A stretch of 64,000 nt of DNA, taken from Polynucleobacter rarus (GTDB taxonomy: Bacteria > Pseudomonadota > Gammaproteobacteria > Burkholderiales > Burkholderiaceae). The number at the start of each line of letters is the position of its first letter. Position 1 is the stretch's first letter. The stretch lies in NCBI RefSeq assembly GCF_003072505.1, contig NZ_NTGB01000001.1, positions 1,278,659-1,342,658 of the forward strand, read 5' to 3'. A model generated the notes under the pieces. The model had not been told where the DNA came from and made no database searches. It saw only the letters and a program-made list of their open reading frames with translations. The translations under genes and the position numbers were made by a program. Positions 55,918 through 64,000 of the stretch are shown one piece after another.

Positions 55918-56703
55918 ATGGGGTTTCTTACCGGAAAAAAAATAGTTTTGACTGGCTTATTATCCAATAGGTCTATTGCTTACGGCATTGCCAAAGCTTG
56001 TCATCGCGAAGGTGCAGAATTAGCCTTTACATATGTAGGTGATCGTTTTAAAGATCGTATTACAGAATTCGCTCGTGAATTTAATAGTACTTTAATTTTT
56101 GATTGCGATGTCAGTAGTGATGAACAAATCGATCAATTATTTAAGGACTTAGCTTCGACATGGCCAAAATTTGACGGCTTAGTACATTCGATAGGCTTTG
56201 CGCCAAGAGAAGCGATTGCTGGTGACTTTTTAGATGGTTTATCTCGTGAGTCGTTTCGCATTGCCCATGATATTTCTGCCTACAGTTTTCCGGCAATGGC
56301 AAAAGCCGCACTCCCAATGTTAAATCCCAACTCAGCGCTCTTAACTCTCACCTATTTGGGCTCAATGAGAAACGTACCCAACTACAACACAATGGGTTTG
56401 GCCAAAGCCTCTCTTGAAGCCAGTGTTCGTTATTTAGCTGGCTCTTTGGGTCCAAAGAGTATTCGTGTGAACGGTATTTCTGCAGGCCCAATTAAAACCT
56501 TGGCTGCCTCAGGGATTAAAGGTTTCGGAAAAATACTAGATTTTGTTGAAAAAAATGCTCCACTGCGCAGAAATGTCAGTATCGATGATGTTGGGAATGC
56601 AGCCGCATTCTTCATGTCTGACTTAGCAAGCGGTATAACTGGTGAAATCACCTATGTTGATGCAGGCTTTAGTCATGTAGTTGGTGGCATGGATGAAATC
56701 TGA
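55918..56703 (+). CDS. fabI: Enoyl-[acyl-carrier-protein] reductase (NADH)
   Basis: FabI catalyses the last step of fatty acid elongation. The nucleotide-binding segment is [17 protein letters not shown] near residues 12-28. The catalytic pair is Tyr in [19 protein letters not shown], with Lys in the latter. I start at the ATG at 55918, preceded by a GAGGA site; an earlier in-frame ATG at 55858 would add 20 unrelated residues. At 261 residues it matches E. coli FabI (262). It is the target class of triclosan; no unusual residue is noted. Confidence 0.93.
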   Translation: MGFLTGKKIVLTGLLSNRSIAYGIAKACHREGAELAFTYVGDRFKDRITEFAREFNSTLIFDCDVSSDEQIDQLFKDLASTWPKFDGLVHSIGFAPREAIAGDFLDGLSRESFRIAHDISAYSFPAMAKAALPMLNPNSALLTLTYLGSMRNVPNYNTMGLAKASLEASVRYLAGSLGPKSIRVNGISAGPIKTLAASGIKGFGKILDFVEKNAPLRRNVSIDDVGNAAAFFMSDLASGITGEITYVDAGFSHVVGGMDEI

Positions 56704-56729
56704 ACATTAACCGCAGACAATTCAACACA

Positions 56730-58079
56730 ATGGACCAAAATCCAACATCGGTTCAATTCAAGGAAGCGCTGAAATTTTGGTTCAAATTAGGTTTCATCAG
56801 TTTTGGAGGACCTGCAGGGCAAATAGCGACGGTTCATCATGAGCTAGTTGAAAAACAACATTGGATCTCCGAAAAGCGATTTTTGCATGCATTAAATTAC
56901 TGCATGCTTTTACCTGGCCCTGAAGCTTTGCAGTTGGTGATCTATATGGGCTGGTTATTACACCGCACGATTGGCGGCATCATTGCTGGCTTGCTTTTTA
57001 TTTTGCCAGCACTACTCCTTTTAATCGTTCTATCAATTGTCTATATGACCTTTGGTAGTACCTTGCTTATCAGTGGTATTTTTTTAGGCATCAAACCAGC
57101 GGTAACTGCCATTGTTATCCATGCAGGTTATAAAATTGGTAAGCGGATTCTTAAAACGCCATTTCAGTTTGCAATTGCAGCAGGAGCTTTAATGGGTATC
57201 TTGATAGGGACTCCTTACCCACTTATTATCTTTACGGCTGGCGCCATGGCATGGATGGCTCATCGTTATTCTCCCAACTGGTTGCTTGTGAGCTCGGCAC
57301 AACATGGTAGTAAAAATCAATCGGATGATTTTGACGCAATTATTAACGATAGTTCTTTTCAATTAGCCCACACCGAGTTTAATCAACGACGTTTTTTTAA
57401 GATTTTATTGGTTTCAATTTTGCTGTGGGTAATACCTTTGGCCATACTGATACAAATATGGGGTATGAGTGGAATTTATACTCAATTAGCCATCTTTTTC
57501 TCTAAGGCCGCTCTACTCACCTTTGGTGGTGCCTATGCAGTATTACCCTATGTTTTTCAATCAGCCGTTGAACAATTCCACTGGTTGAGTGCCACGCAAA
57601 TGATGGATGGTTTAGCGCTTGGTGAAACAACGCCGGGTCCTTTAATTATTGTGGTAGCTTTTGTTGGTTACATTGCCGCTTTTCTAAACAGTGTATTTGT
57701 AGAATCGCCGATTTTATCTGGCATTCTAGGCGCCTGCATAGTGAGTTGGTTTATCTTTTTACCCTCTTTTTGTTTTATTTTTTTAGGTGGTCCATTTATT
57801 GAATCAACCAGACATGAATTTAAATTAGCGCCCGTCTTGACGGGTATCTCCTGCGCAGTCACTGGGGTGATTACAAGTTTATCGCTATTTTTTATGTACC
57901 ACACTGTTTTCCCAACTGGAATGGGTAAAGATATCTCATTCTTACAAAGCGGGTTTTCCATGACCCTCATTGTAATGTCAACCATAGCCCTAATACGTTG
58001 GCAATTAAGTATTATTCAATTACTTTTAGCCTGTGCAGGTATTGGACTTCTCTGGCAATGGTGCTTGTTCGGAATTTAG
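56730..58079 (+). CDS. chrA: Chromate transporter, ChrA family (long form)
   Basis: This inner-membrane protein of the CHR family has two homologous halves, each starting with a conserved motif: FKLGFISFGGPAGQIATVH near residues 16-34 and FFSKAALLTFGGAYAVLPYV near 250-269. It has some ten to twelve hydrophobic segments and the LPGPEALQL and GETTPGPLII signature motifs. Length 449 is the long, duplicated form. ChrA exports chromate, but many members do not confer resistance. It follows fabI by 26 bases and may be read from the same transcript. Confidence 0.9.
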   Translation: MDQNPTSVQFKEALKFWFKLGFISFGGPAGQIATVHHELVEKQHWISEKRFLHALNYCMLLPGPEALQLVIYMGWLLHRTIGGIIAGLLFILPALLLLIVLSIVYMTFGSTLLISGIFLGIKPAVTAIVIHAGYKIGKRILKTPFQFAIAAGALMGILIGTPYPLIIFTAGAMAWMAHRYSPNWLLVSSAQHGSKNQSDDFDAIINDSSFQLAHTEFNQRRFFKILLVSILLWVIPLAILIQIWGMSGIYTQLAIFFSKAALLTFGGAYAVLPYVFQSAVEQFHWLSATQMMDGLALGETTPGPLIIVVAFVGYIAAFLNSVFVESPILSGILGACIVSWFIFLPSFCFIFLGGPFIESTRHEFKLAPVLTGISCAVTGVITSLSLFFMYHTVFPTGMGKDISFLQSGFSMTLIVMSTIALIRWQLSIIQLLLACAGIGLLWQWCLFGI

Positions 58080-58081
58080 AT

Positions 58082-58780
58082 CTATTTTTTTTCTAAGTTA
58101 AAACGAACTGTCTCAGTTACACCAGAAGGGCCTGGGAAATTACTCAGTGCAGCACGCGTCAAGAATGGCAAAAGCCCTTTCATATTAGGCTCATCATAGC
58201 TAATTGCCTCAGCTCGTCCCTGCCAAATCCGTTGATTAGTTTTTGCATCAATAATGAACAGGCTGAGTTCGTTTGTAAAGAAGTTGTACTTAACCGGGTA
58301 ATAGTTCGTTTGATAAGAAGTCATCGGTACGCAGTTAGGATTGCCATAAACATCCCTGAGGCAATTCACCCGTGTGTACGGAGTTGTATAAGGTTGCATT
58401 CTCTCCCCAACGGAAGCTGGTGAGCTAAGTCTAAAATCAATCAAAAAGTCACTTGGCTCACTCTCTTTTAACCCCAAATAACTTAGCTCGTTCGCAATGA
58501 CTCTGACAAATTGCTTAAACTCCAAATCCTCGACCTTCTCAACTTCTTTGACCATTGCAAAATGTTGTCCGTTAAAAACGGTAGGAGGAACATTGGTATT
58601 TAAGCCAATGGTTGAAGTTGGTGGGTTAACACCTGATGGGGATGGAGGTGGTGCCAATTTAGGAATCGGTAATACGTGATACCGAGTCACTTTCACATCT
58701 AAGAAGTTAGCACATCCCGATAGAAGACTAAGGGCTAAGAATAAGACTAGATAGGTAAAAGAATTTTTATTAATCATCAT
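58082..58780 (-). CDS. DUF4136 lipoprotein
   Basis: This 232-residue protein has a lipoprotein signal (FLALSLLSGCANF, Cys near residue 23), a Pro-rich spacer (about 35-60) and a C-terminal domain that resembles DUF4136, with RVIANELSYLGLKESEPSDFLIDFRL and LSLFIIDAKTNQRIWQGRAE. Such proteins are outer-membrane or periplasmic lipoproteins without known function. It lies convergent with chrA, with two bases between them, and downstream of the hairpin that ends the FAH gene unit. Confidence 0.7.
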   Translation of the reverse strand: MMINKNSFTYLVLFLALSLLSGCANFLDVKVTRYHVLPIPKLAPPPSPSGVNPPTSTIGLNTNVPPTVFNGQHFAMVKEVEKVEDLEFKQFVRVIANELSYLGLKESEPSDFLIDFRLSSPASVGERMQPYTTPYTRVNCLRDVYGNPNCVPMTSYQTNYYPVKYNFFTNELSLFIIDAKTNQRIWQGRAEAISYDEPNMKGLLPFLTRAALSNFPGPSGVTETVRFNLEKK

Positions 58781-58805
58781 TGTTTCATCTTACCTAAATT
58801 ATATG

Positions 58806-58843
58806 AAAATTGCATTAACAGGAAAAATTGTTAATGCAATTTT
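58806..58843 (-). terminator. Terminator-like hairpin after the FAH gene
   Basis: A 15-base-pair perfect stem (58806-58820 with 58829-58843) encloses an eight-base loop. It is A/T-rich with a short T run inside the outer stem when read on the minus strand. It lies 35 bases beyond the stop of the FAH-family gene and before the DUF4136 gene. Confidence 0.75.
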
Positions 58844-58877
58844 TAAACTAAGTTAGTAATTTGAATTCAATAAATCA

Positions 58878-60023
58878 TTAAACTTCTGAACGAATTGGAT
58901 TACGAATAATACCAATTCCAGTTACTTCAGATTCCATAATGTCCCCTGGCTTTAAAAACTCTGGGGGCTTTCTACTAAAACCAACACCAGGTGGAGTGCC
59001 GGTGGCAATGATATCTCCAGCTTCTAAGGTCAGGCCACGTGATAGTTCAGCAATAATTCGTGGAATTTTAAAGTACATTTGTGCATAGGTACCATTTTGT
59101 TTTTCCACGCCATTGACACGACAAATGAGGCGGGTTTGATTTAAATCAACTGCATCGGCAGTCAAAATCCACGGGCCCATTGGGCCATAGCCATCTAGAC
59201 TCTTCCCCTTAAACCATTGTCCTCCGTGACGTTTTTGCTGAACTTCCCGCAACGTAGTATCGTTATATACAGAGTAGCCATAAACATAATCCATGGCCTT
59301 TTCTTCTGAAATATTTCTTCCCGTTTTACCGATGATCAAAGCCAACTCAACTTCCCAATCTGCCTGAATTGAATTCGTCGCATCAAAGGGAATTGGATCA
59401 AACGGCCCGTTCATGGTGTAAACACCTTTGGTGAAGAATACGGGATTTTTGGGGAATTCCTGAATGGCTTTATCTGCTCTTGCCTCACGCCCCTCTTCAA
59501 AATGATCTAAGTAATTCCAACCTACTGCGTAAATATTACTTTGTGGTCTTGGAATCGGTGAAAAAAGTTTAACTTGGTTCACGGTGGGACGCATAATGCG
59601 CAGACGCATGGCTCGAGACTGTATTTCTTGAATTTGATTCAGTCCTTCATTCCCACGGTGAATCAAGGAAAGCATTGAATAGGGATCAAAGCTGCTTACC
59701 ATTTTTGAATTTTGCAGTTCCATCGCGATATCGATGACTTGACCATCATTGAGGACCACTCCGATACGAGGTTTTTGGTCTGCAGTTGGCGAAAAAGTAA
59801 CTAATCTTAATCCCTTAGCGATTTTAGGCACCGCGATATTACTTGTTGCATCTTTTTCAACCAGACCCTGGGCTTGCGAAGCTGGATTAGCTGAACTAAA
59901 CAAAACCCCGGTAGCTAATGAACTTTTTAATAATCTTCTTCGCTGGGAATTAGGTAAGGCGGTTGCAGCCTCTTCAGAGTCTGAAGCAATCGAAGAGGAA
60001 TTCAAGTTCTTTTTATGGTCCAT
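58878..60023 (-). CDS. FAH-family hydrolase with a Tat export signal
   Basis: The C-terminal two-thirds (residues about 155-378) is a fumarylacetoacetate hydrolase-type domain: YAVGWNYLDHFEEG, VFFTKGVYTMNGP, DWEVELALIIGK with the acidic metal ligands, and GDIIATGTPPGVGF. Such proteins hydrolyse or decarboxylate C-C bonds of keto acids, normally in the cytoplasm. Here residues 26-50 form a twin-arginine signal (QRRRLLKSSLATG, then a hydrophobic stretch and AQA cleavage), so it should be exported folded. The 50-residue N-terminal extension and signal are unusual for the family. It follows xdhC in the same direction. Confidence 0.82.
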   Translation of the reverse strand: MDHKKNLNSSSIASDSEEAATALPNSQRRRLLKSSLATGVLFSSANPASQAQGLVEKDATSNIAVPKIAKGLRLVTFSPTADQKPRIGVVLNDGQVIDIAMELQNSKMVSSFDPYSMLSLIHRGNEGLNQIQEIQSRAMRLRIMRPTVNQVKLFSPIPRPQSNIYAVGWNYLDHFEEGREARADKAIQEFPKNPVFFTKGVYTMNGPFDPIPFDATNSIQADWEVELALIIGKTGRNISEEKAMDYVYGYSVYNDTTLREVQQKRHGGQWFKGKSLDGYGPMGPWILTADAVDLNQTRLICRVNGVEKQNGTYAQMYFKIPRIIAELSRGLTLEAGDIIATGTPPGVGFSRKPPEFLKPGDIMESEVTGIGIIRNPIRSEV

Positions 60024-60061
60024 CTAAGTCTCCTTATAAAGATGTTAAGGTCTATATTTTT

Positions 60062-61105
60062 TTAATTAATCTTACACGCATTTTCATCATTGACGCCGTC
60101 GTTCTCTGAGATTGATAAGGCATTTTTAGCAATCGCTACTTCCATCTCTCTCGGCAACTGAACATTATTTTTCACGGCCAATATTTCTGCCATGATACTC
60201 ACAGCAATCTCAGAAGGTGTCTTACTACCAATGAAGATTCCGATTGGTCCACGCAATTTAGTTAAGCTCTCTTCTGTATGATCAAAATATTCAATCATGC
60301 GTTGTTTGCGGGCTGCATTATTCCTTCTTGAGCCAATGGCACCAACATAAAACGCCCCAGTTTCTAATGCTTCTAGTAATGCCAGATCATCTAATTTAGG
60401 ATCATGAGTCAACGCTACGACACAAGTTCTAGCATCGGGTTTAAATTCGACAACGACATCATCAGGTGACTTCGTCACCACCGTGACATTTGGGACTGCC
60501 CAGTGACCAACATACTCTTCTCTTGGATCACAGACCGTTACTGCAAAGCCATTAAACAGAGCCATCGTCGCTAAATATTCGCTTAATTGACCCGCGCCAA
60601 TAATTAACATCCGATACTCAGGACCAAAAGTATTGATCAGAGAAGTGCCATTGATTTCTAGTTCTGCGGGGTTATTCGTTATTTCTAAGAGGACTTGACC
60701 GTTTTGTGTATTAACCGATCTCTTCACTAGCTTGCCATGATCCAAGTGCGTAATTAATTCTTTCAAAGCTTGGATATCAGGATTATATTCAACGAATAAT
60801 TCAATAGTGCCACCACAAGGAAGTCCAAAACGATGGGCTTCATCTGCTGAAATCCCGTACTTTAAAAATTCGGGACTAGATGCAGAGGTGATAGGGCTTT
60901 GCGTGTTTTGTCTAATTAAATCATCTTCTATACAACCACCTGAGACACTACCCATGACTTTACCATTCTCACAAATAGCCATGATTGATCCAATCGGCCG
61001 AGGCGAGGATCCCCAGGTTCTAACAACTGTTACTAGCTTAGCAGCTTTGTTATTTAACCGCCAATCAAGCAATTCACGTAATACGGTAATTTCAATATTT
61101 TCCAT
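60062..61105 (-). CDS. xdhC: XdhC-family molybdenum cofactor insertion factor
   Basis: XdhC proteins protect sulfurated molybdenum cofactor and deliver it to xanthine dehydrogenase-family enzymes. The N-terminal XdhC/CoxI region has VRTWGSSPRPIGSIMAI and the conserved Cys in VSGGCIEDDLI. The C-terminal Rossmann domain has MLIIGAGQLSEYLA, DPREEYV and ALTHDPKLDD. Length 347 fits. It lies in the molybdate operon block, 83 bases after the ModC fusion gene, and is the likely partner of the hydroxylase at 23824-27641. Confidence 0.9.
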   Translation of the reverse strand: MENIEITVLRELLDWRLNNKAAKLVTVVRTWGSSPRPIGSIMAICENGKVMGSVSGGCIEDDLIRQNTQSPITSASSPEFLKYGISADEAHRFGLPCGGTIELFVEYNPDIQALKELITHLDHGKLVKRSVNTQNGQVLLEITNNPAELEINGTSLINTFGPEYRMLIIGAGQLSEYLATMALFNGFAVTVCDPREEYVGHWAVPNVTVVTKSPDDVVVEFKPDARTCVVALTHDPKLDDLALLEALETGAFYVGAIGSRRNNAARKQRMIEYFDHTEESLTKLRGPIGIFIGSKTPSEIAVSIMAEILAVKNNVQLPREMEVAIAKNALSISENDGVNDENACKIN

Positions 61106-61188
61106 TGATCCGAGTTATTTCTATTCCATTAAAGCAGTGATGATTTTCTAATGATGCACGATCTAAAAACAAATTCAATTAGTGTTTA

Positions 61189-62976
61189 CTATGGTTTACT
61201 GGGTAATTCAACTTTAGAACCGGTCTTTTTGACAAAAGTTTCAATATTTTCTTTGGTATCAAAATCAAATGTAAAGTGTTGATTTTCTGTTTGCCAAACC
61301 TCAACTTCATTCGGGTATTGATCCATCCATCCTCGCACGGTTAATTTTTCTGAAGAAACAATCTCTTTCAGTACTTTTTCAGAAATAATGACGGGATTAC
61401 CACGCTGTGAACTAACTAATGGCATCACGACCTCACCTTTTGAGCGTATCTTGAACTGCTCAATTAATTGTCGCAGATCTGCAGCATTAACTTGTGGTAA
61501 ATCACCTAGCAACATAATGATGGCATCAACCTCTTCTAATTTTTCATAGACCGTCTTCAAAGCGAGTCGAACAGAACTACCTTGCCCTATTGAGGCTTGC
61601 TCATTATGAGCATGTAACACATTACTGGGCAGATTAAGCTCTTTATAAGCCTCTTGATAAAAACCTGTGACAAGGACTATATCTTCTATCTCAAGTTCCT
61701 GTAATGCGTTTAATTGTCGTTCTAAAATCGTTTGTCCATCGATTTTAATCAGCGATTTCGGCAAATTTCCAAGTCGAGAACCTTCACCAGCGACCAAAAT
61801 TACTGCCACAATTTTGAGGGGCTTATCTCGTTTTTTTTTCTCAACTTCTTTGTGCGCTGGGCTACTATATACCGGCATAATATGAATCCCTTTAGGATCT
61901 AAGTAAAGGAAAACCTGATCATCAATATCAATGTTTAATTCGTTCACTAGGCGGGTACTTAGCTCAAAATGCATCGTAGGACCAAAGGCTAACTCTACTT
62001 CAAAATCTACTGAAGAAATTTCCCCCAATCTTCTTACTTGAAGCACTTTAGCACTGAGGGTATTGATTCTTTCAAAAGGTTTTTTACTGATTTCAACAAA
62101 TTCTTTTGCAATCACCCATTTGACTTCCGTTTGATCAGGTAAGCGCCCTTTATCAAAGATGGTTAGAGGAAATGCTTCTACTCCTTGCCCCCATAAAAGG
62201 GTCGCTTGTTTTTGTAAAATTTGATCAGGATGTTGTGCTTTTAAAAAAGTCGCAGAAAAGATATCTGTCAGACCAACGAGTTCGGCAACCCGTCCATTTC
62301 TAGGGCTTGAAACAATATGTTCGGGATGACCAATTTGTAGCGATTTACCCTGATCTAGTATGCATAATCGATCACTCAGAAGTCTTGCTTCCCGCAAGTC
62401 ATGCGTCACAATCACAATGGGAATAGAAATATTTTCCCGCAACTTAATTAACTCTTCATAAAGTGTTTTACGGGTTGGATGATCAACAGCTGAAAATGGT
62501 TCATCCAATAATAGAACTTGCGGTTTTCTGGCAAATGCTCGCGCTAGTGCAACACGTTGCCTTTGTCCGCCTGATAATTGATCGGGCAAGCGATCATGAA
62601 AATCTATCAAACCCATGTCTTCCATCAGTTGCTGAGCAATTTCGATTGAATCCCCCTTCGGCAATGCGAGAGCGATATTTTGTAAGGCTGTGAGATGAGG
62701 AAATAGCGCATAGTTTTGAAATACCATCCCCACTTGACGCTCAAAACTAGGAATATGAATATGGTTTTGCGTATCTAGCCAAATATGATTTTTTTCTTGA
62801 TCCTGTAAATAAATCTTACCTTGCTCAATCGGCATGAGGCCTGCGATTGCTCTTAAGGTGCTTGTTTTACCGCTCCCCGAGGGACCAACTAAAGCTAAAA
62901 GCTCTCCTGATTTACATTCAAAATCGATCTCTAAATGAATGCCATTAGTATGTTTAAGTGCCACGCTTAAAGTCAT
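61189..62976 (-). CDS. Molybdate importer ATPase ModC fused to a MobA/MocA-like nucleotidyltransferase
   Basis: Residues 1-355 are an ABC ATPase of the ModC type: GPSGSGKTST (31-40), LSGGQRQRVALARA, LLLDEPFSAVD and IVTHDLREARLLSD, then a TOBE/MOP-like ligand domain. After a lysine-rich linker (about 362-385) residues 387-595 form a nucleotidyltransferase: VILVAGEGSRLGNLPKSLIK with the NTP loop and LLGDLPQVNA with the metal-binding Asp. MocA and MobA attach CMP or GMP to molybdopterin cofactor. The reading frame is unbroken. Fusion of import ATPase and cofactor nucleotidyltransferase is unusual. The start shares one base with modB. The second domain's nucleotide choice (CTP or GTP) is unknown. 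Confidence 0.88.
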   Translation of the reverse strand: MTLSVALKHTNGIHLEIDFECKSGELLALVGPSGSGKTSTLRAIAGLMPIEQGKIYLQDQEKNHIWLDTQNHIHIPSFERQVGMVFQNYALFPHLTALQNIALALPKGDSIEIAQQLMEDMGLIDFHDRLPDQLSGGQRQRVALARAFARKPQVLLLDEPFSAVDHPTRKTLYEELIKLRENISIPIVIVTHDLREARLLSDRLCILDQGKSLQIGHPEHIVSSPRNGRVAELVGLTDIFSATFLKAQHPDQILQKQATLLWGQGVEAFPLTIFDKGRLPDQTEVKWVIAKEFVEISKKPFERINTLSAKVLQVRRLGEISSVDFEVELAFGPTMHFELSTRLVNELNIDIDDQVFLYLDPKGIHIMPVYSSPAHKEVEKKKRDKPLKIVAVILVAGEGSRLGNLPKSLIKIDGQTILERQLNALQELEIEDIVLVTGFYQEAYKELNLPSNVLHAHNEQASIGQGSSVRLALKTVYEKLEEVDAIIMLLGDLPQVNAADLRQLIEQFKIRSKGEVVMPLVSSQRGNPVIISEKVLKEIVSSEKLTVRGWMDQYPNEVEVWQTENQHFTFDFDTKENIETFVKKTGSKVELPSKP

Positions 62977-63653
62977 TATCGAAGATTTCCTTGAAAGTCC
63001 CGAGCACTTAAGGATAGACGTTGAGTAAAAATCAGTGCGACAAATGAAAACACGAGTAAGAACATTGACATCACCCCAGCACCTTGCATATCAAGCGACT
63101 GAACGCTATCGTAAATCGAAATCGACAAGGTTCTCGTTTGACCAGGAATATTGCCCCCCATCATGAGCACTACGCCGAACTCTCCTAAAGTGTGAGTAAA
63201 GGTCATCACCGCCGCACTCAAGATGCCTTTATTAGAGAGGGGAATCTCAATTTTGAATAATCTCTGCCAAGGCGGGAGACCACAAGTGGAGCTCGCATCC
63301 TTTAAATCTTGTGGAATTGCTTCAAATGCCCGTTGAATTGGCATCAAGGCAAACGGAATATTAAAAATCAAACTAGCGATCAAAATCCCTAAAAAAGAAA
63401 AGACCAAAGTTTGACCTGTCATCATTTCAAACCAATGTCCAAACCAACTATTACCGCCAAATCCAACGAGTAAATAATAACCAAGTACAGTCGGGGGTAA
63501 GACCAAAGGAAGGGTAATCACGGCCTCTTTTGCGAATGACCCAAGCGTATTTTTCATCGGAAAAAAATGCGCTACAAGAACGCCCAATGGAATCAGGATG
63601 ATTACGGTAAGAGTGGCTAATTGAAGAGATAAGAAGAGCGCTTGTAAATCCAT
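62976..63653 (-). CDS. modB: Molybdate ABC importer permease ModB
   Basis: This 225-residue permease has five hydrophobic segments. Family features include LPPTVLGYYLLVGFG near residues 52-66 and the EAA-type loop near 140-165, DASSTCGLPPWQRLFKIEIPL, followed by GILSAAVMTFTHTLGEFGVVLMMGGNIPG. These match ModB closely. It shares one base with the ModC fusion and follows modA by 24 bases. It forms the channel for molybdate through the inner membrane. Confidence 0.92.
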   Translation of the reverse strand: MDLQALFLSLQLATLTVIILIPLGVLVAHFFPMKNTLGSFAKEAVITLPLVLPPTVLGYYLLVGFGGNSWFGHWFEMMTGQTLVFSFLGILIASLIFNIPFALMPIQRAFEAIPQDLKDASSTCGLPPWQRLFKIEIPLSNKGILSAAVMTFTHTLGEFGVVLMMGGNIPGQTRTLSISIYDSVQSLDMQGAGVMSMFLLVFSFVALIFTQRLSLSARDFQGNLR

Positions 63654-63677
63654 TTTAATTAGTCTTTATATTTCATT

Positions 63678-64000
63678 CTATTGGGGTACTGTAAAACCAT
63701 ATTTTTCCCAAATCCTTTTATTTTGTTTATCTGAGATAAATTGATAAAAATCACGCGCTTCAGGATTATTACTTAATAGTGCCATTTTTTGAAAAATTGG
63801 CTCATATGACTCATCTGGGACAGATAGAACAAAACCTGTTTTTTGCATCTCTGGATTCAAAGTCAAGGATAAGGGTAAAAGCGCGACAGGCACTGAGCCT
63901 GACAATGCAAACTGAGCAACCTGCCCTATATTTTCACCCATAATCAATTTCTTACTAATTTCAGGCCATCCTTGCCATTTCCGCAACACTTCTTCAGCAG
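63678..64000 (-). CDS. modA: Molybdate-binding protein ModA, 3' part only
   Basis: The frame runs off the end of the window, so only about 107 C-terminal residues are seen; the usual length is about 250. The visible part matches the end of ModA: LIMGENIGQVAQFALSGSVPVALLPLSL, then FYQFISDKQNKRIWEKYGFTVPQ. The start codon and signal peptide lie beyond the window. A GTG at 63989 is internal, not the true start. It begins the modA-modB-modC operon. Confidence 0.85.
   Translation of the reverse strand, partial: AEEVLRKWQGWPEISKKLIMGENIGQVAQFALSGSVPVALLPLSLTLNPEMQKTGFVLSVPDESYEPIFQKMALLSNNPEARDFYQFISDKQNKRIWEKYGFTVPQ

Noticed and set aside
61189..62976. Two separate genes (modC and mocA) joined by a missed stop
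   Set aside because: The frame is unbroken through the linker, and I see no good ribosome binding site before the second domain; a fusion is the simpler reading.

Overview
The window looks like a chromosomal segment of a low-GC member of the Burkholderiales. The block scpB-rluB-rimP-nusA-infB-rbfA-truB-typA, the box (aerobic benzoyl-CoA) genes, and the A/T-rich codon use (GC roughly 40% by eye) fit a Polynucleobacter-like bacterium best. That assignment is an inference from gene order and protein likeness, not from a marker tree.

Layout. (1) 163-3451: a two-component pair, a seven-helix PAS histidine kinase and a response regulator that joins REC, LuxR-type HTH and HD-GYP domains. (2) 3782-5539: large and small subunits of a Rieske oxygenase of the salicylate 5-hydroxylase/anthranilate dioxygenase type. 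(3) 5547-23800: a benzoate island. A leftward operon (DUF4863 protein, boxD-type dehydrogenase, benzoate-CoA ligase, alpha/beta hydrolase, Liv-type ABC importer) diverges from boxR. Rightward genes boxC, boxB, boxA and four beta-oxidation genes follow. Together they import benzoate, activate it to benzoyl-CoA, epoxidise and open the ring, and degrade the C6 chain as far as 3-oxoadipyl-CoA; no thiolase is present. (4) 23824-35753: a second catabolic island of unknown substrate: a three-subunit molybdenum hydroxylase, a TetR regulator, a VOC protein, an FAD monooxygenase like 2,6-dihydroxypyridine 3-hydroxylase, an allantoinase (PuuE)-like hydrolase and a second five-gene Liv-type importer. (5) 36163-48226: leftward housekeeping genes for RNA modification, translation and chromosome segregation. 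(6) 48519-58780: a patatin lipoprotein, an NlpC/P60-like protein lacking its catalytic cysteine, a Yej-type peptide importer, fabI, chrA and a DUF4136 lipoprotein. (7) 58878-64000: a Tat-exported FAH-family protein, xdhC, and a molybdate transport operon (modA partial, modB, modC) in which modC is fused to a molybdenum-cofactor nucleotidyltransferase.

How the parts work together. Island 4 needs a molybdenum cytosine dinucleotide enzyme, and island 7 supplies molybdate uptake, a cofactor nucleotidyltransferase and an XdhC insertion factor. The strongest candidates for something new are the island 4 pathway, the ModC-nucleotidyltransferase fusion, the REC-HTH-HD-GYP regulator and the Cys-to-Ala NlpC/P60 protein. 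No rRNA, tRNA, CRISPR array, insertion sequence or prophage was seen.
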